Assembly: GCF_040954645.1 (NCBI RefSeq)
Contig: NC_092810.1
Span: forward strand, 11,642,377-11,706,376
DNA length: 64,000 bases
DNA from: Diabrotica undecimpunctata
Taxonomy: Eukaryota; Arthropoda; Insecta; Coleoptera; Chrysomelidae
Direction of reading: 5' to 3'
Below are positions 61,055 to 64,000 of the stretch, one piece after another. Position 1 is the first letter of the stretch. Each line of letters opens with the position of its first letter. The notes beneath the pieces are model-generated. The model worked only from the letters and a program-made list of their open reading frames with translations. It was not told where the DNA came from and searched no databases. The position numbers and the translations under genes are program-made.

Positions 61055-62417
61055 TAAAGAAGTCAACATTAAGAAAACTGAAACCATGTGTATTGGAGGG
61101 ACAAAAGCAGTCCATTATATTAGACGAGGGGGTAGAAATTAGACACTGTGATGAATACAAGTACCTGGGTATAAAGATAACTCAAGATGGAACACTCGAT
61201 GCTGCTATAAAAGACAGAAACATACAGGGTAGAAAAGCCATATCCACGATGAACGGTATTCTGTGGGACCAAACAATATCTAAAGCAAACAAACAACTCA
61301 TATACAACATATACTTAAAAGTGTAATCATATATGGCAGTGAAGTTGTGATGGGTAGCTCTTTCGGGGCAACAGACTCAGTAAAACACAGGTTTGAAATA
61401 AAAATAAATCTATTAAGTATATGTATACAATAAATAAAAACTAAAAAAAAGGAATTCTACGTTGTATACTTATAAAACAAAAATAAAATGAATTCTACGT
61501 TTCCGTCTGGGTCCCGCGATGAATGATTTCCCCGGCAAACGTCTATAAAAGAAAAGAAACTAATTAGTACTACTAATATACTCGCTTTCGCTTCAATTCA
61601 GCGAAAGCTCCGAATATGCTCGCAAACAAAATATTTAGCTGTGCAGACCCAGGGCAATGTTCAATACACAATGCCGACGGGCTCCGCTTGGCTAAGGACA
61701 GAGTATGATCCTCAATACGGAAATCTCTGTCCCGGTTGGTTCTGTGCAGATCCACGGTAATGCTCAATACGCAATACCGATGGGTTCCGCTTGGTTAGGG
61801 ACAGAGTATGATCCTCAATACGGAACTATCTCTGTCCAGAATGTCTCGCTGGTTCACTACACCGGCGAGTCAGGGAGCCTAGAGCGCTAGCTACAAGACT
61901 GTCTAATTCCGCTATTCACACGCCTTAAATAGCCGTCCTGAATCCCACTACGAAGTCACGTCGTAGAAGTGGATGCGCAAATATTGACACTCCCACGGTT
62001 CGAACTGTTAAACGATCATAGCATCGTTACAAAGTTTGGCCAATGAAACAAAGAATAGAGAAACTGTTATTAGCAACGGAAATGGACTTCTGGAGAAGAG
62101 CAGCAGGCAAATCAAGAAGAGATCGGATACCAAATGAGAGAATACGAGAAATGATGGGAGTCAAGCATACAATATTTGGTGACATAAAAACAAAACAGTT
62201 AATATGGTACGGCCATGTACAGAGTATGCCAGATGACAGCATTCCGAAACAGATTTTGACGTGGACACCACAAGGAAGAAGAAAAAGAGGAAGGCCGAGA
62301 AGAAGCTGGAGAGAGGGAATTGAAAAAGAACTAGAGGAAAGAGAAATCCCTCCAGACCTATGGTTAAATAGAGAAGAATGGCGGTTAGGAGTCGAAAGGC
62401 GTCGGAGAACGCTGTAA
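61055..62417 (+). pseudogene. LINE family B copy interrupted by a solo LTR
   Basis: The first part (61055-61345): VNIKKTETMCIGG, KQSIILDEGVEIRHC, EYKYLGIKITQDGTLD and a stop at 61326 with IIYGSEV in another frame. After the LTR the frame 62036-62417 is fully open: WPMKQRIEKLLLATEMDFWR, RDRIPNERIREMMG, KTKQLIWYGHVQSMPDD, RRKRGRPRRSW and EEWRLGVERRRRTL. It ends AAACCGA followed by TTAGTAGTAG. The motif order matches 6238-7411. The WPM junction and the 4-bp duplication show where the LTR entered. Confidence 0.85.
61346..62031 (+). mobile_element. Solo LTR (686 bp) with 4-bp target duplication
   Basis: Starts TGTGATGGG, ends ATCGTTACA, and is flanked by AAGT (61342-61345 and 62032-62035), which on excision gives an unbroken LINE codon series (YGSEV then WPMK). 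A TATAAAAG box is at 61543-61550. A 102-bp direct repeat, opening GCAGACCCAGG / GCAGATCCACGG, lies at about 61643-61846. Internal sequence is absent, as expected after LTR-LTR recombination. Gypsy- or BEL-type; the size of the duplication cannot separate all options. Confidence 0.85.
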
Positions 62418-62424
62418 ACCGATT

Positions 62425-62905
62425 AGTAGTAGTAGTAAAATAAAGTTCTCTTTACTGGAATATTAGGCAGTTCCATAACTCTACGCATTGGAGAATCTTT
62501 TTTCATATGAAACCCAATTTGTTTCTTAATAATTTACTAAAATTTATATTATTAATAATAAAAAATGTTTTTGATTATTTAATTATTATAATTCTAAAAT
62601 TCTCACTATAATCATGATTATATTTTTCTGATTATTATACCATGTTGACGACTAGGAAAGATCGAGCAGTTCCGTATGGGTGTCGTATTATTAGCTGTCT
62701 TAGGAAAATTTGAACTCTAAGGTTGATGTTCTGAAAATTTTAAATACAAGTGGCGTTACTTTGTATATATCGTGTCGTGCAAGATATACTGTTCTGATGC
62801 TATTCACTTCTGACATTTTAATATAATTTGCAATTTTTATTTGGAATTAATCACAATTTTAGTTTAAAATACTTTTTTTACATCATATGCCAATAGAATG
62901 AAATG
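62425..62905. other. AT-rich spacer
   Basis: No feature recognised between the tail of LINE B and the next LINE. Confidence 0.5.
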
Positions 62906-62907
62906 AA

Positions 62908-64000
62908 AACGGAAAGAGAATGGTGGAATTCTGCACATCAAACGAACTAAGGATAACCAACACATTTTTTGATCATAAAATTCAACACAAATACACGTTT
63001 GAAAATATAAGAGAACATAGATCAGTGATAGATTATGTGGTCACAAACAGAAATATTCACCATAAACAGATAGTGGATGTGAGAAGTTTAACGTCACCCA
63101 ATGTGGGAAGCGATCACTATTTGGTACTTGGTAAAATTAGATTCAATGAAAGATGGAAAGAGAAGCTTAAACAAACCAATTCAGAGGAAATAATAAAAAT
63201 AGAAAATTTAAGAGATGACTCCATAAAATCATAATATCAAAAAAGGCTAGAACAGAAAATACAAATGGAGAATATCGAAAATGAAAGCATGTAGAGACTA
63301 GCTGGAGAAAACTTAAGAAAAATATTCTGGATGCTGCCCGAGAAGCACTTGGAACGAAAATAATAAACAAAAAGTGGTCAACGAAAACACTATGGTTTAC
63401 ACTAGAGGTTAAACAAAAATGTCACCAAAAAAAGAAAGCTTTCCTAAAATATAAGTCAGAAAAAACGAATGAATCATATGAAGAATATAAAAGAATAAGA
63501 ACTGAAACTCATCAAATAGTAAGAAAAACAAAAACAGATTACTGGGAAAGATTCACAAAAGGACTAGAGATGGATTTCTATGGACAACAGAAACAAGTAT
63601 GGCGCTTCATAAGACAACAAAGAAGCAAAATGAAAGAACTAGTTGAAATAGAACACATACAAGAGGATACATGGGTGGCCTTCCTGACAGAAATGTTTAA
63701 AAAACAAAACGAAGAACCTTTACCAGAAACGAGAAATATAATAACTGAGGAAAAGACCGAAATCTCCCAAAACGATGTGAAAGAAGGAATAAACAAATTA
63801 AAAAACAGAAAGTCACCAGGAGAAGGTCAAATACCAAATGAACTCTTAAAATATGGAGGTGATCACCTTGTACAACAACTGCAACTTCTTATTAATAAAA
63901 TAATCACCACGAACAGAATATCATATGAATGGAGGAGAGCGATCATGGTGATGTTCTTCAAAAAAGGAGATAAGAAAGACCCCAATAATTATCGAGCAAT
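62908..64000 (+). pseudogene. LINE endonuclease, linker and RT start, running off the window
   Basis: Frame one (62908-63234) has the second half of an APE endonuclease: NELRITNTFFDHKIQHKYTF, VIDYVVTNRNIHHKQ and VGSDHYLVLGKIRF (the S-D-H block intact), with a stop at 63232. From 63285 a second frame stays open to the window end, 238 codons: WRKLKKNILDAAREALGTK, KTLWFTLEVKQKCHQKKKAF, WRFIRQQRSKMKELV, INKLKNRKSPGEGQIPNELL and MFFKKGDKKDPNNYRA, that is, linker and RT blocks 0-1. Only one stop and one frameshift separate the two. The remainder of RT would lie to the right. This is among the best preserved LINEs here. Confidence 0.85.

Overview
Eukaryotic, very AT-rich sequence with spliced genes, no operons and a dense load of degraded transposons. 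Two divergent ionotropic-receptor genes, mariner/Tc1/hAT/THAP-type transposases and many APE-type LINEs point to an insect. A beetle is my guess from the LINE types, but this is inference and cannot be settled from the window.

The only genes I regard as functional host genes are two ionotropic receptor-like (IR) genes in tandem on the + strand. IR-1 has exon 1 at 14490-15417, a 4.8-kb intron, and exon 2 at 20234-21261 (651 aa). IR-2 is a single exon at 23964-25892 (642 aa). Both have a signal peptide, an S1 ligand-binding lobe with the iGluR-type T-x-x-R motif, TM1, pore loop, TM2, S2 and TM3. An unrecognised GC-richer block with a promoter-like layout lies at 1-1290 on the - strand.

Everything else I can identify is mobile DNA, mostly dead. 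I use working names for LINE families: A (2.6, 16.2-17.0, 17.9-18.1, 55.8-56.9 and 58.0-58.7 kb; (AAG)n tail), B (6.2-7.4, 41.7-42.0 and 61.1-62.4 kb), C/I (CR1/Jockey-like; 8.7-9.7 and 53.9-55.0 kb), D (11.5-12.5 and 13.0-13.9 kb), E (15.5-16.1 and 56.3-56.8 kb; (GAT)n tail), F (16.1-17.9 and 51.1 kb; (TAAG)n-type tail), G (19.3-20.0 and 53.4 kb), H (50.3-52.3 kb), plus single fragments. DNA transposons: a DUF7869-like fragment (4.2-4.7 kb), a pogo-like end (8 kb), mariner-like (18.1-18.7, 23.2-23.3 and 39.5-41.2 kb), Tc1-like (21.5-23.1 kb), THAP/Harbinger-like (37.5-38.5 kb), and a 4.9-kb DUF7869-like element sitting in a (TA)n tract (42.56-47.45 kb) with a hAT element and a 1.2-kb insertion inside it.

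Several insertions can be dated relative to each other because target-site duplications are visible and removing the insert restores a reading frame: A inside F in the IR-1 intron; E inside A at 56.3 kb; F inside H at 51.1 kb; a solo LTR inside B at 61.3 kb; a 2.29-kb foldback element with arms of about 0.85 kb inside an endonuclease fragment at 28.8-31.1 kb; and three separate insertions inside one LINE ORF1 at 32.8-36.9 kb.

The most unusual items are a complete but gag-only LTR retrotransposon with a SAP domain and a repetitive coiled coil (25977-28011), the foldback element, the intron presence/absence difference between the two IR paralogues, and a palindrome built from three (TA)n tracts and two inverted arms (52.73-53.03 kb).
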